From Rudanella sp. (GTDB taxonomy: Bacteria > Bacteroidota > Bacteroidia > Cytophagales > Spirosomataceae), in contig JAJAYX010000310.1 of the NCBI GenBank assembly GCA_026785985.1, positions 1 to 8,470 of the forward strand: 8,470 bases of DNA, read 5' to 3'. Position 1 is the first letter of the stretch, and each line of letters opens with the position of its first letter. Position numbers and translations under genes: made by a program. This document shows, one piece after another, positions 1-7,235 of this stretch. A model generated the notes under the pieces. The model was not told the origin of the DNA. It saw nothing but the letters and a program-made list of their open reading frames with translations, and searched no databases.

Positions 1-1836
1 GAGGATGTTAGCCCGCGCCCGCGTCGTGTCTTTCTCGTTGCGCGTAGCCATGAAACTCGGACACATGGTGCCGCCCGACAACTGTGTTTTGCGACAATCG
101 CCGGAGCCGTTGCATTGCTCGGCGTGCTGAAGCACATTTTGATCGCCGTACCGGAAATACGTCTGAAAATCAGGCGTTTGCTGCCCGGCTTCATACCGCA
201 AAAACGTATCCATCGGGGGCGTTTCCACGATTTTACCGGGGTTGAAAATACCTTCCGGGTCCCACATTTGCTTCACCTGCCGCATGAGTTCGTAGTTGTG
301 CGGCCCCACCATTTTAGGGATAAATTAGCCCCGAAGCCGCCCATCGCCGTGTTCGCCGGAAAGCGATCCGTCGTATTTTTTCACGAGGGTAGCAATCTCC
401 TCGGCAATCATTCGGAACTGCCGATGACCTTCGGCGGTCTTCAAATTGATGATGGGCCGCAGGTGAATCTCGCCCGACCCGGCGTGGGCATAATGCACCG
501 AAGTCATGCCGTGTTTTTTGAGAATTACGTTGAATTCCCGGATGTACTCGGGTTGGTCGCGCACGTCCACGGCTGTGTCCTCGATCACAGCCACGGCTTT
601 GGCATCGCCGGGGAGGTTGCCCAGCAAACCAAGCCCGGCTTTGCGAAGCGTCCAGATTTTCTTGCTATCGTCGCCAAAAAGAAGCGGAAAATGGTAGCCC
701 ATACCCTCGGCCCGCATTTCGGCTTCCATCTGAGTGGCCAATTCTTCTACTTCGGCCCGGCTGTCGCGGGAAAGGTCTACCACCAAAATTGTGGGAAAAC
801 TCTCAAGATGCGAAGCTGCATTGGCCCGACGCTGCACAAAAAAGCTGTTTTTCCGCTGTTCGGCGTTGGTATCAGCCCGTTCGAGAATGATATTGTCGAT
901 CAGTTCAACAGCATAGGGACGGTATTTCAGGGCAATTAATGTAGCCCGGAGAGCTTCGTCAATGGAATGACAATGCACGGCCACCAAACCCGATTCGGTG
1001 GGGGGCAATGGCACAATATTCAATTTTATTTCGGTCAGGAAACAGAGGGTTCCTTCTGAACCGGCAATAAGCTTGCAAAAGTTAAACGGCTCACCGTCAG
1101 CTGTGTATGGCCCACAATTGAGCAACATATCCAGGGCATAACCCGTGTTGCGCCGTTCGACGGTTACTTTGGGAAAGTTTTTGCGGATTTCAAGTTGATT
1201 GACCGGGTCGCTCAACATCGCGTTAGTCTGTACATAGATCGTATCCAGCAAACTCGCTGACCCATTTTTTTGGCTTGCCTCCAGAACGGTGTGGCTCAGT
1301 TGGGCAGCTTCTGTAGCTTTAAATTCAGCTTCAGAGCCATCGGCCAGGAGTACCTTTACCGAAAGCAAATGCTCCCGTGCCGAACCATAGACCACCGAGT
1401 TGGAACCGCACGAATTGTTACCCACCATTCCCCCAATCATAGCCCGGTTAGCGGTCGATGTTTCGGGGCCGTAATAAAGACCGTGGGGTTTCAGGAACAG
1501 GTTTAATTCGTCGCGGACAACGCCCGGCTGTACGCGCACCCATCGTTCCTGAGTATTTACCTCCAGTATTTTAGTGAAATGTTTCGATACATCCACCACG
1601 ATTCCCTTGCCGACCACCTGCCCCGCCAGCGATGTTCCGGCCGTCCGGGGAATCAGTGACTGTTTGGTCGCTCGGGCGTAGGCAATAAGTTTTTTAAGAT
1701 CGTCGACTGATCGGGGAATTGTGACTGCGGTGGGCATTTCCCGGTAGGCAGACGCATCAGTTGCATAGAGGGTACGAATGGTAAGGTCATCAAGGTAATC
1801 GCCGTCAAGCTGCGGTTTCACGAGGGTCATTGTCAT
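1..1836 (-). pseudogene. FAD-binding and Fe-S-binding oxidoreductase (GlcD / D-lactate dehydrogenase type), in-frame stop, 3' end outside window
   Basis: The frame opens at ATG 1834-1836 and reads 503 residues to TAA at 325-327. It then continues in the same frame for 108 more conserved residues to the window edge, so this is one gene with a nonsense codon. Residues 39-180 form the FAD-binding domain (PF01565 type), with the flavin loop IPRTAGTSLAGQ at 62-73 and GGMVGNNSCGSNSVVYGS at 135-152. From about residue 260 an FAD-oxidase C-terminal domain follows, with the SGEHGDGRLRG signature at 493-503, directly before the stop. After the stop come FIPKMVG and WDPEGIFNPGKIV, the end of that domain, then the start of an Fe-S domain with cysteines encoded at 112-114, 94-96 and 61-63 (CNGSGDCR, then MCPS). 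Relatives known to me are about 950-1000 residues and oxidise 2-hydroxy acids such as lactate or glycolate, passing electrons through Fe-S clusters; the substrate here is not determinable. No Shine-Dalgarno site is visible. The rest of the frame is not decayed, so the stop is recent, tolerated, or a sequence error. Confidence 0.85.
325..327 (-). other. In-frame TAA nonsense codon inside the oxidoreductase
   Basis: On the minus strand the codons read G-R-L-R-G-stop-F-I-P-K-M. In this family the motif normally runs RGEFIPKM, so the stop most simply replaces a glutamate codon: GAA to TAA on the minus strand, C to A on the plus strand at 327. No frame shift is involved. The cut removes the last part of the flavin domain and the whole Fe-S domain. 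A methionine codon at 310-312, four codons past the stop, could in principle restart translation, but no ribosome-binding signal precedes it. Confidence 0.9.
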
Positions 1837-1882
1837 AAAGTTTTCAAACGAACTAGCTTTTGTTTAGGTACAATCGACCCAT

Positions 1883-1890
1883 CAAAGTTA
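1883..1890 (-). promoter_or_regulatory. Candidate -7 promoter element of the oxidoreductase
   Basis: The minus strand reads TAACTTTG, an exact match to the Bacteroidota -7 consensus TAnnTTTG, 46 nt before the start codon. The nearest TTG upstream, a possible -33 element (plus 1916-1918), has a spacing of about 25 nt, longer than the usual 19-21. Placement supports the call; the weak -33 lowers it. Confidence 0.4.
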
Positions 1891-2102
1891 ACATTTTTTT
1901 AGTTATAATCACCCCCAATCAAGCCTATACGAACACTATGAATAATACAAATTAATTTAATTTAAATGTCTTCTATTTCAACAGATTAAGACTGGCAAAC
2001 AATCGAACATCTTCAAATAAGACAAAAAATGACTCTTTTTTTTTGTACAATTCTAATACAATATTTACCTAACCCAACTTCATTTTAACTAGGTTCGATT
2101 TG

Positions 2103-2110
2103 TATTTTTG
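2103..2110 (+). promoter_or_regulatory. Candidate -7 promoter element of susC
   Basis: TATTTTTG matches TAnnTTTG exactly. No clear TTG lies 19-21 nt upstream. A second, imperfect arrangement exists just downstream: TTTG at 2099-2102 followed by TAATTTG at 2124-2130, one base short of the consensus. Either would start transcription near 2115-2140 and give susC a leader of roughly 185-210 nt that contains the inverted repeat at 2188-2234. Confidence 0.35.
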
Positions 2111-2187
2111 ACGCACGCCATAGTAATTTGCTGGATGGTTTGTCGAGAATGTTCTACTAAATCCCGTCATGATGCCACTTTCCTTTC

Positions 2188-2234
2188 TGATTGATCCGAC
2201 TGTAAGTCAAATAGCCTTACAGTCGGATCAATCA
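2188..2234 (+). repeat. Perfect 18-bp inverted repeat in the susC leader
   Basis: TGATTGATCCGACTGTAA (2188-2205) and its exact reverse complement TTACAGTCGGATCAATCA (2217-2234) are separated by 11 nt. In RNA this would be an uninterrupted 18-bp hairpin, ending 91 nt before the preferred susC start. Neither side is followed by a T-run in either direction, so it is not a standard intrinsic terminator. It could be an RNA stability or control element in the leader, or a DNA site for a dimeric regulator; the sequence cannot decide between these. Confidence 0.85.
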
Positions 2235-2325
2235 AACCTATCCATCGGAGCACAGCAATCAGACAAACAGATCACAAACCTAGCATACCAAATTACTTAT
2301 TTTTCAACCATTTTTCAAACCTATT

Positions 2326-5300
2326 ATGGACAAATCCTACATGACAAACCGCACAAACGGATGGGTAGGTCAGTTCGGTCATAAGATGAATATCTTCGTG
2401 GCAATGCTGGCAATGGTGGTGTTTTTTGGCACCCAACCTGCTTTGGCGCAAAGCAGAACCGTAACGGGTAAAGTAACGGATCCTGCCGGATCAGGGCTAC
2501 CGGGGGTAAGTGTTCAGGTTAAAGGTACACAACGGGGCACGAACACAGACTCAGAAGGGAAGTTTAGCCTTGCCAACGTTGCCGATAACACCACGCTGGT
2601 GTTGAGTTTCATTGGTTACACCAGCCAGGAAGTAGCTGTTGGAAATCGTTCGGTTGTTGATGTGATGTTATCCGAGGATACCAGAGCACTCGAAGAAGTA
2701 GTGGTGGTTGGCTATGGTACGGCTAAGAAGAAAGACCTGACTGGCTCAGTAACTCAGGTAAGCACCAAAGATTTTAATACTGGTGTAAACCCTAACCCAC
2801 TTCAGGCGATTCAGGGCAAAGTAGCCGGTTTGGTTATCACGCAATCATCAGGTGACCCCAACCAGGCTCCGTCAGTTCGCTTGCGGGGCTATACGTCGCT
2901 GGCGGGTGGTTCAGATCCGCTCTACGTGGTTGACGGCATGATTGGCGTACCAATTAGCCAGGTAAACCCCAACGACATCGAAACGATTGACGTGCTGAAA
3001 GATGCCTCGGCAGGTGCTATCTACGGTTCGCGGGCAGCCAACGGTGTTATTGTGATAACGACCAAGCGGGGCAAAAACGGCAAAACAACCGTTTCGTTCA
3101 ACAACTACGTGGCCGTTCAGACCGTTGCCAAGCGGCTTGATTTGCTCGATGGGGCCGGCTACCGCGATGCCGTAACGAAAATCTATGGTGCTGCGGCTTT
3201 GAACGATAAGCAGCGTTTCCCGGACAATACGACCAACACGAACTGGACAGATGAAATTACGCGGATGGCTGTCACCAATAACCACAACTTAGCGGTGTCG
3301 GGCGGATCGCAGAATTTCAGCTACCGGGGATCGCTTGATTACCTGAATAACCAGGGTCTGGTGAAAAACACGGGTTCCAACCGCTTAGTAGGCCGGATTA
3401 ACCTCGACCAGAAAGCGTTGGATAACCGCCTGAGTGTGCAGTATAACTTACAGTTCACGCGCACAAACAGCCTATTTGCCGATAACAACATCATCAACCG
3501 GGCCGCACAGTTTTTACCAACGTTGCCCATTCGGTTTGCTGATCCAAAACTAAACCAGGGGGGATATGCTGAAGTAGGTGGCTCGTTTGACTTGTTCAAC
3601 CCGGTGGCAGCGTTAGAGAACGCAACCAACAACGGTGTTCGGAACACAACCATTCTGGGCACCAACCTCAGATATGAAGTTATAGATGGTTTGACAATTG
3701 GCGTAAACGGACAGTTACAGTCTGATGGTCAGCAGAATAACTATGTTTCTAACCCTGCTATCAAGTCTTATTCCGGTAGTAATGGCCGTGCCGAACGCCG
3801 GCTGTATAATGCAGACAGCAAACTGCTTGAAATAACGGGTAACTATGTTCGGAACTTAGGGACCAGCAATAACAGTAACCTCGCGGTTTTAGGCGGTTAC
3901 TCGTTTCAGCAGTTTGATAACGACGGTTTTGGTGCCGCCAACAACCAGTTTGTGACAACGGCCTTGGGTTTCGACAACCTCGGTACGGGTGCCGGTACGT
4001 TGCTTAACCCAAGCAACAGCTATGCTACTTCATACCGGAACCAATCAAACCTGATCTCGTTCTTCGGTCGGGCTACGGTAAACCTGAACGACAAATACAA
4101 TGTTACGGCCTCGTTGCGCCAGGATGGTAGCTCTAAGTTTGGTGTCAACAACAAATGGGGCCTGTTCCCATCGGCAGCTGTGGGTTGGACACTCTCAAAC
4201 GAGTCGTTTTTCCCGAAAAACAATGTTGTGACGTTTGCCAAACTCCGGGCCGGTTATGGCGCAACGGGCAACTCAGAAGGAATCAACCCCTACAACTCAA
4301 TTCAGTTGTACAGTCAGAGGGGTACATACTATGATGGCACTATCGGCGATTTCTTGCCCGGTTATGGTATTTCCCAGAACGCCAACCCTGACCTGAAATG
4401 GGAAGTGGTAACACAAACGAATGTTGGCCTTGATTTTCAGTTATTTAATAACCGATTCTCTGGTACGTTAGACTACTACATCAAGGATACGAAAGATATG
4501 CTGTACCAAATCAGCGTACCAGCAGACGGGGTTAGATTCTTCGCCAGCAGTATTCTAGCGAACGTAGGGAGTATGCGGAACAGTGGTATTGAACTTTCGT
4601 TGGGTGGCGACATCTTAGACAAAGGCGGCTTTGTCTGGAACTCCCGGATTGTGGGTTCAATCAACAGAAACAGAATTACCTCGCTGTCGAACGATCAGTT
4701 CAACGTTGGCCAGATTCGTTTTAACCCCTTCGGTGGTCGTGGTTTGTCAGACGTGTTTTCTTCATTCCTAACCGTAGGGCGGCCCTTAGGTGAGTTCAAC
4801 AACGTACCAACCTTTGCCGGATCTTACGGTGCTGACGGTCAGCCACTGCTGAAAGCCGCTGTTGGTGATACGCCAACATCTGACGTATCGAAAGCTGATG
4901 CCGCTGCAGCTATTTTGGCTGGTAATCCAATCGCGCAGGGTAATCCACAGCCGTTTGCCAACGCATCCTGGATTAACACGTTCCGGTATGGCAACTTTGA
5001 CCTAAATTTCCAGTTGCGTGGCACGTTTGGTAACAAAATCATGAACAACACCCGGTCTAACTTCATGATTCCGGGTTCGATTTTGGAAACCAATATGTTG
5101 AGAGACGTAACGACGCTCCCGATCAAATACGGTGTGAACGTACTCTCGACCAACTGGCTCGAAAGTGGTGCATTTGTGCGGCTCGACAACGTACAACTTG
5201 GCTACAACGTACCCATCAAAGCCAACAAGTACTTTTCAAGTGCACGGGTTTATGTGGCTGGCAACAACCTGTTCTTGATTACGAAATACAAAGGCATTGA

Positions 5301-5496
5301 TCCAGAGTTGCAGGTACAGGGTAATTTGGGTTCTAACGCAGGTAATGGTCAGGTGGCGAACCCTGCTGGGGCTGGGTCGAGTATTCCGACCGGCTATCAG
5401 GGGTTGGGCCAATCGCCAAACGACATTGGTAACGACCGGAGCGGTGTTTACTTCCGCCCGCGCACGGTTCAAATTGGATTGAACCTGAACTTCTAA
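2326..5496 (+). CDS. susC: SusC-family TonB-dependent outer-membrane transporter
   Basis: A 1056-residue outer-membrane channel that, with its SusD partner, imports large nutrients using energy from TonB-ExbBD. The N-terminal stretch has basic residues (R9, K20), a hydrophobic core at 22-36 and an ALA site at 39-41, so cleavage after A41 is expected. Residues 46-115 are a carboxypeptidase-D-regulatory-like domain (VTGKVTDPAGSGLPGVSV, then SFIGY). Next come the TonB-box-like EEVVVVGYGT (123-132) and the plug, with the SusC signatures LYVVDG (199-204) and DVLKDASAGAIYGSRAANG (222-240). The rest is beta barrel, ending in LNLNF with the usual terminal phenylalanine. Length is normal, and no STN anti-sigma-contacting domain is present, so ECF-type signalling is not indicated. 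ATG 2326 is preferred; ATG 2341 also fits, while ATG 2386 would remove the basic n-region. No Shine-Dalgarno site is visible. Probably co-transcribed with the SusD gene 135 nt downstream. Substrate unknown. The symbol denotes the family, not starch specificity. Confidence 0.95.
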   Translation: MDKSYMTNRTNGWVGQFGHKMNIFVAMLAMVVFFGTQPALAQSRTVTGKVTDPAGSGLPGVSVQVKGTQRGTNTDSEGKFSLANVADNTTLVLSFIGYTSQEVAVGNRSVVDVMLSEDTRALEEVVVVGYGTAKKKDLTGSVTQVSTKDFNTGVNPNPLQAIQGKVAGLVITQSSGDPNQAPSVRLRGYTSLAGGSDPLYVVDGMIGVPISQVNPNDIETIDVLKDASAGAIYGSRAANGVIVITTKRGKNGKTTVSFNNYVAVQTVAKRLDLLDGAGYRDAVTKIYGAAALNDKQRFPDNTTNTNWTDEITRMAVTNNHNLAVSGGSQNFSYRGSLDYLNNQGLVKNTGSNRLVGRINLDQKALDNRLSVQYNLQFTRTNSLFADNNIINRAAQFLPTLPIRFADPKLNQGGYAEVGGSFDLFNPVAALENATNNGVRNTTILGTNLRYEVIDGLTIGVNGQLQSDGQQNNYVSNPAIKSYSGSNGRAERRLYNADSKLLEITGNYVRNLGTSNNSNLAVLGGYSFQQFDNDGFGAANNQFVTTALGFDNLGTGAGTLLNPSNSYATSYRNQSNLISFFGRATVNLNDKYNVTASLRQDGSSKFGVNNKWGLFPSAAVGWTLSNESFFPKNNVVTFAKLRAGYGATGNSEGINPYNSIQLYSQRGTYYDGTIGDFLPGYGISQNANPDLKWEVVTQTNVGLDFQLFNNRFSGTLDYYIKDTKDMLYQISVPADGVRFFASSILANVGSMRNSGIELSLGGDILDKGGFVWNSRIVGSINRNRITSLSNDQFNVGQIRFNPFGGRGLSDVFSSFLTVGRPLGEFNNVPTFAGSYGADGQPLLKAAVGDTPTSDVSKADAAAAILAGNPIAQGNPQPFANASWINTFRYGNFDLNFQLRGTFGNKIMNNTRSNFMIPGSILETNMLRDVTTLPIKYGVNVLSTNWLESGAFVRLDNVQLGYNVPIKANKYFSSARVYVAGNNLFLITKYKGIDPELQVQGNLGSNAGNGQVANPAGAGSSIPTGYQGLGQSPNDIGNDRSGVYFRPRTVQIGLNLNF

Positions 5497-5503
5497 GACA
5501 AAT

Positions 5504-5550
5504 TTTTCACAAACCCGATATAGCCCAAAAAAATAGTCGGGTTGTGAAAA
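5504..5550 (+). repeat. Imperfect hairpin in the susC-susD spacer
   Basis: TTTTCACAAACCCGA (5504-5518) pairs with TCGGGTTGTGAAAA (5537-5550): 14 base pairs, one bulged A near 5513 and an 18-nt A-rich loop. It begins 7 nt after the susC stop. No T-run follows, so it should not terminate transcription fully; a role in protecting the susC 3' end, or in setting the SusC:SusD ratio by processing, is inference. Confidence 0.7.
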
Positions 5551-5631
5551 CCGTTGAGGTACACACTTCGTTAGTATTGTCTTGATGAGAACACTAACTG
5601 CTGTAACCATTCAAATATCAAAAAAACTTCT

Positions 5632-7110
5632 ATGAAACGGATTAACATAAAAGTGCTTTTAGGTTGCTCGGCACTGATGCTGGTGGGGCAGTCTTGCACA
5701 GACCTAACCGAGAAAACGTTTGACGCGCTGCCAACCTCAGGTGATTTTGGCACAACGGCTGGTCAGCAGTCGGCATTGATTGGACCACTTTACAACGGTC
5801 TGGGCAATTATTTCGACAACATGAACGGTCTGAACGCTACAACCGATGAGCAGATGGTGCCGACCCGCGGTGGTGACTGGAAAGACGGCGACAACTGGAG
5901 ACGGTTGTACACCCACACGTGGGACCCCGTCACTGACAACGGTCAGTTTAACGGCCCCTGGGGTTGGTGCTACAGCAACATTACGTCAATCAACCAGCAG
6001 TTGGGTACGGTGACTGATGCGGCTCTGATTGCAGAGTTGAAAACGTTGCGGGCGTTTTTCCACTACCAGGCGATGGATTTGTTTGGCAACGTAATCATTG
6101 CCGATAAAGTAGGGGTAAAGTCGACACAATCTACCCGGGCACAAGTATTTGCCTTTGTTGAGAAAGAAATCCTCGACAACTACGCTAAACTGTCGCCAAA
6201 CGTGGGCGGTGCGTACTACGGCCGCATGAACCAGCCGGTGGCTGACATGATTTTGGCGAAGATGTACCTGAACGCCCAGGTTTACATCGGTACGCCCCGT
6301 TGGGCTGATGCCATTACCCGGTGTGACAACATCATCAAGTCAGGTAAATTCACGTTGAATGGCGACTTTTTCGCCAACTTCTCGAATCAAAACCAAAGCT
6401 CACCTGAGACCATTCTGGCTACGCCATTCAGCAGCACCAAGCGGGGAGGGATGAATATCCACATGCGGACGTTGCACTACCTCAACCAGCAGACCTACAA
6501 CCTCGGTTCAGCTCCCTGGAACGGCTATTGCACGGTGACCGAGTTCTATAACTCGTTTGATGACAGAGATGCCCGCAAGAAAATGTGGATCGTTGGTCAG
6601 CAGTTCAAAGCTGACGGTACGCCCATTATGGATGATGCCCTGCCGATGGTGTTTACGCCCGAAATTCCATCATTCGTCATGCCTGCCGGTGCGGCTGGTC
6701 GATTGGCTGGTGCGCGGAGCCAGAAATACCAAATTCAGCGAAACAATCCCTTCAACGATCAGGATAACGATTTCGTAATCTATCGTTTGGGCGATGTATT
6801 TCTGATGCGGGCCGAAGCCAATATGCGCAACGGTAACACGGCAGCCGCCCTTACCGATGCAAACTTGCTTCGGGCGCGGGCGGGCTTGCCTGCTTACACA
6901 ACGGCAACGTTGACGATGAACGAAATGCTGGCCGAACGCGGTCGTGAGTTGGCGTGGGAATACCACCGTCGTGAAGATTTGATCCGGTTTGGTCAGTACA
7001 ACAAGGCATGGCGTTTTAAAGATGTATCGGGTGCATTCCGTCAGTTGTTCCCAATCCCGAACGACCAACTCGTGCTGAACCCAGCGCTGAAGCAGAATCC
7101 TGGTTACTAA
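5632..7110 (+). CDS. susD: SusD/RagB-family nutrient-binding outer-membrane lipoprotein
   Basis: A 492-residue surface lipoprotein expected to form the lid over the SusC barrel and capture the substrate. The N-terminus MKRINIK, a hydrophobic core and VGQSC make a type II signal with the lipidated cysteine at 22, followed by the acidic stretch TDLTE that suits surface export in Bacteroidota. The SusD N-terminal helical region is marked by LRAFFHYQAMDLFGNV (139-154). The C-terminal SusD region carries YRLGDVFLMRAEA (384-396), ERGRELAWEYHRREDLIRFG (435-454) and LFPIPNDQLVLNP (472-484), all typical of the family. Length is usual (about 450-600). The start codon is preceded by A/T-rich sequence without a Shine-Dalgarno site. 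No TAnnTTTG element was found in the spacer, so it is probably expressed from the susC promoter. An intrinsic terminator follows. The ligand cannot be predicted; the symbol denotes the family only. Confidence 0.95.
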   Translation: MKRINIKVLLGCSALMLVGQSCTDLTEKTFDALPTSGDFGTTAGQQSALIGPLYNGLGNYFDNMNGLNATTDEQMVPTRGGDWKDGDNWRRLYTHTWDPVTDNGQFNGPWGWCYSNITSINQQLGTVTDAALIAELKTLRAFFHYQAMDLFGNVIIADKVGVKSTQSTRAQVFAFVEKEILDNYAKLSPNVGGAYYGRMNQPVADMILAKMYLNAQVYIGTPRWADAITRCDNIIKSGKFTLNGDFFANFSNQNQSSPETILATPFSSTKRGGMNIHMRTLHYLNQQTYNLGSAPWNGYCTVTEFYNSFDDRDARKKMWIVGQQFKADGTPIMDDALPMVFTPEIPSFVMPAGAAGRLAGARSQKYQIQRNNPFNDQDNDFVIYRLGDVFLMRAEANMRNGNTAAALTDANLLRARAGLPAYTTATLTMNEMLAERGRELAWEYHRREDLIRFGQYNKAWRFKDVSGAFRQLFPIPNDQLVLNPALKQNPGY

Positions 7111-7131
7111 ACCATCTGGTTGTCCAATACC

Positions 7132-7165
7132 AAAAAAGCAGGCTCCCAACGGAGTCTGCTTTTTT
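7132..7165 (+). terminator. Intrinsic terminator after the susC-susD operon
   Basis: AAAAAAGCAGGCTC (7132-7145) pairs with GAGTCTGCTTTTTT (7152-7165), with one G-U wobble and a 6-nt loop whose outer C and G may also pair. The stem ends in a run of six T, 22 nt after the SusD stop codon. The matching A-run on the left arm would also make it work on the minus strand. Confidence 0.88.
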
Positions 7166-7196
7166 GTTAGCTGACGAATGACCCCCGCGTTATCGT

Positions 7197-7204
7197 TATC
7201 TTTG
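7197..7204 (+). promoter_or_regulatory. Candidate -7 promoter element of the FG-GAP lipoprotein gene
   Basis: TATCTTTG matches TAnnTTTG exactly. It lies between the operon terminator and the next start codon, 31 nt before ATG 7236, which predicts a short leader of about 25 nt. No TTG is visible at the ideal -33 spacing. The position right after a terminator makes it credible. Confidence 0.55.
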
Positions 7205-7235
7205 CAATCCCTCTCTTGAGAAATCACTTGTGCTA

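Larger units (their letters stand above)
1837..2325. other. Divergent AT-rich intergenic region (489 nt)
   Basis: This region separates the minus-strand oxidoreductase from the plus-strand susC gene, so it should carry both promoters. The middle part (about 1885-2110) is strongly AT-rich, with an AATTAATTTAATTTAAAT stretch at 1951-1968 and an A6 run followed by a T9 run (2024-2029 and 2036-2044). Such sequence is typical of curved, easily melted promoter DNA. The right part holds the candidate susC promoter and the perfect inverted repeat at 2188-2234. I see no convincing protein-coding gene or structured RNA of a known family in it. Confidence 0.7.

Noticed and set aside
325..327. Frameshift or selenocysteine/pyrrolysine recoding as the cause of the internal stop
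   Set aside because: The frame is unchanged on both sides, and the codon is TAA, which is used for neither amino acid.
115..939. Long plus-strand open frame of 274 codons
   Set aside because: It lies antisense to the conserved oxidoreductase frame and has no recognisable motif; it is a shadow of that gene's codon bias.
2188..2234. Inverted repeat as terminator or mobile-element remnant
   Set aside because: No T-run follows on either strand, and the flanks (CTTTC and AAACC) show no target-site duplication.
2169..2384. 71-codon plus-strand open frame upstream of susC
   Set aside because: It consists largely of the inverted repeat and leader, overlaps the susC start in another frame and resembles no known leader peptide. 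A regulatory upstream frame is not excluded but has no support.
5570..5598. Short inverted repeat GTTAGT/ACTAAC before the SusD gene
   Set aside because: Only 6 bp with a 17-nt loop; expected by chance.
6670..7227. 185-codon minus-strand open frame
   Set aside because: It runs antisense through the conserved SusD C-terminal motifs and across the terminator, with no motif of its own.
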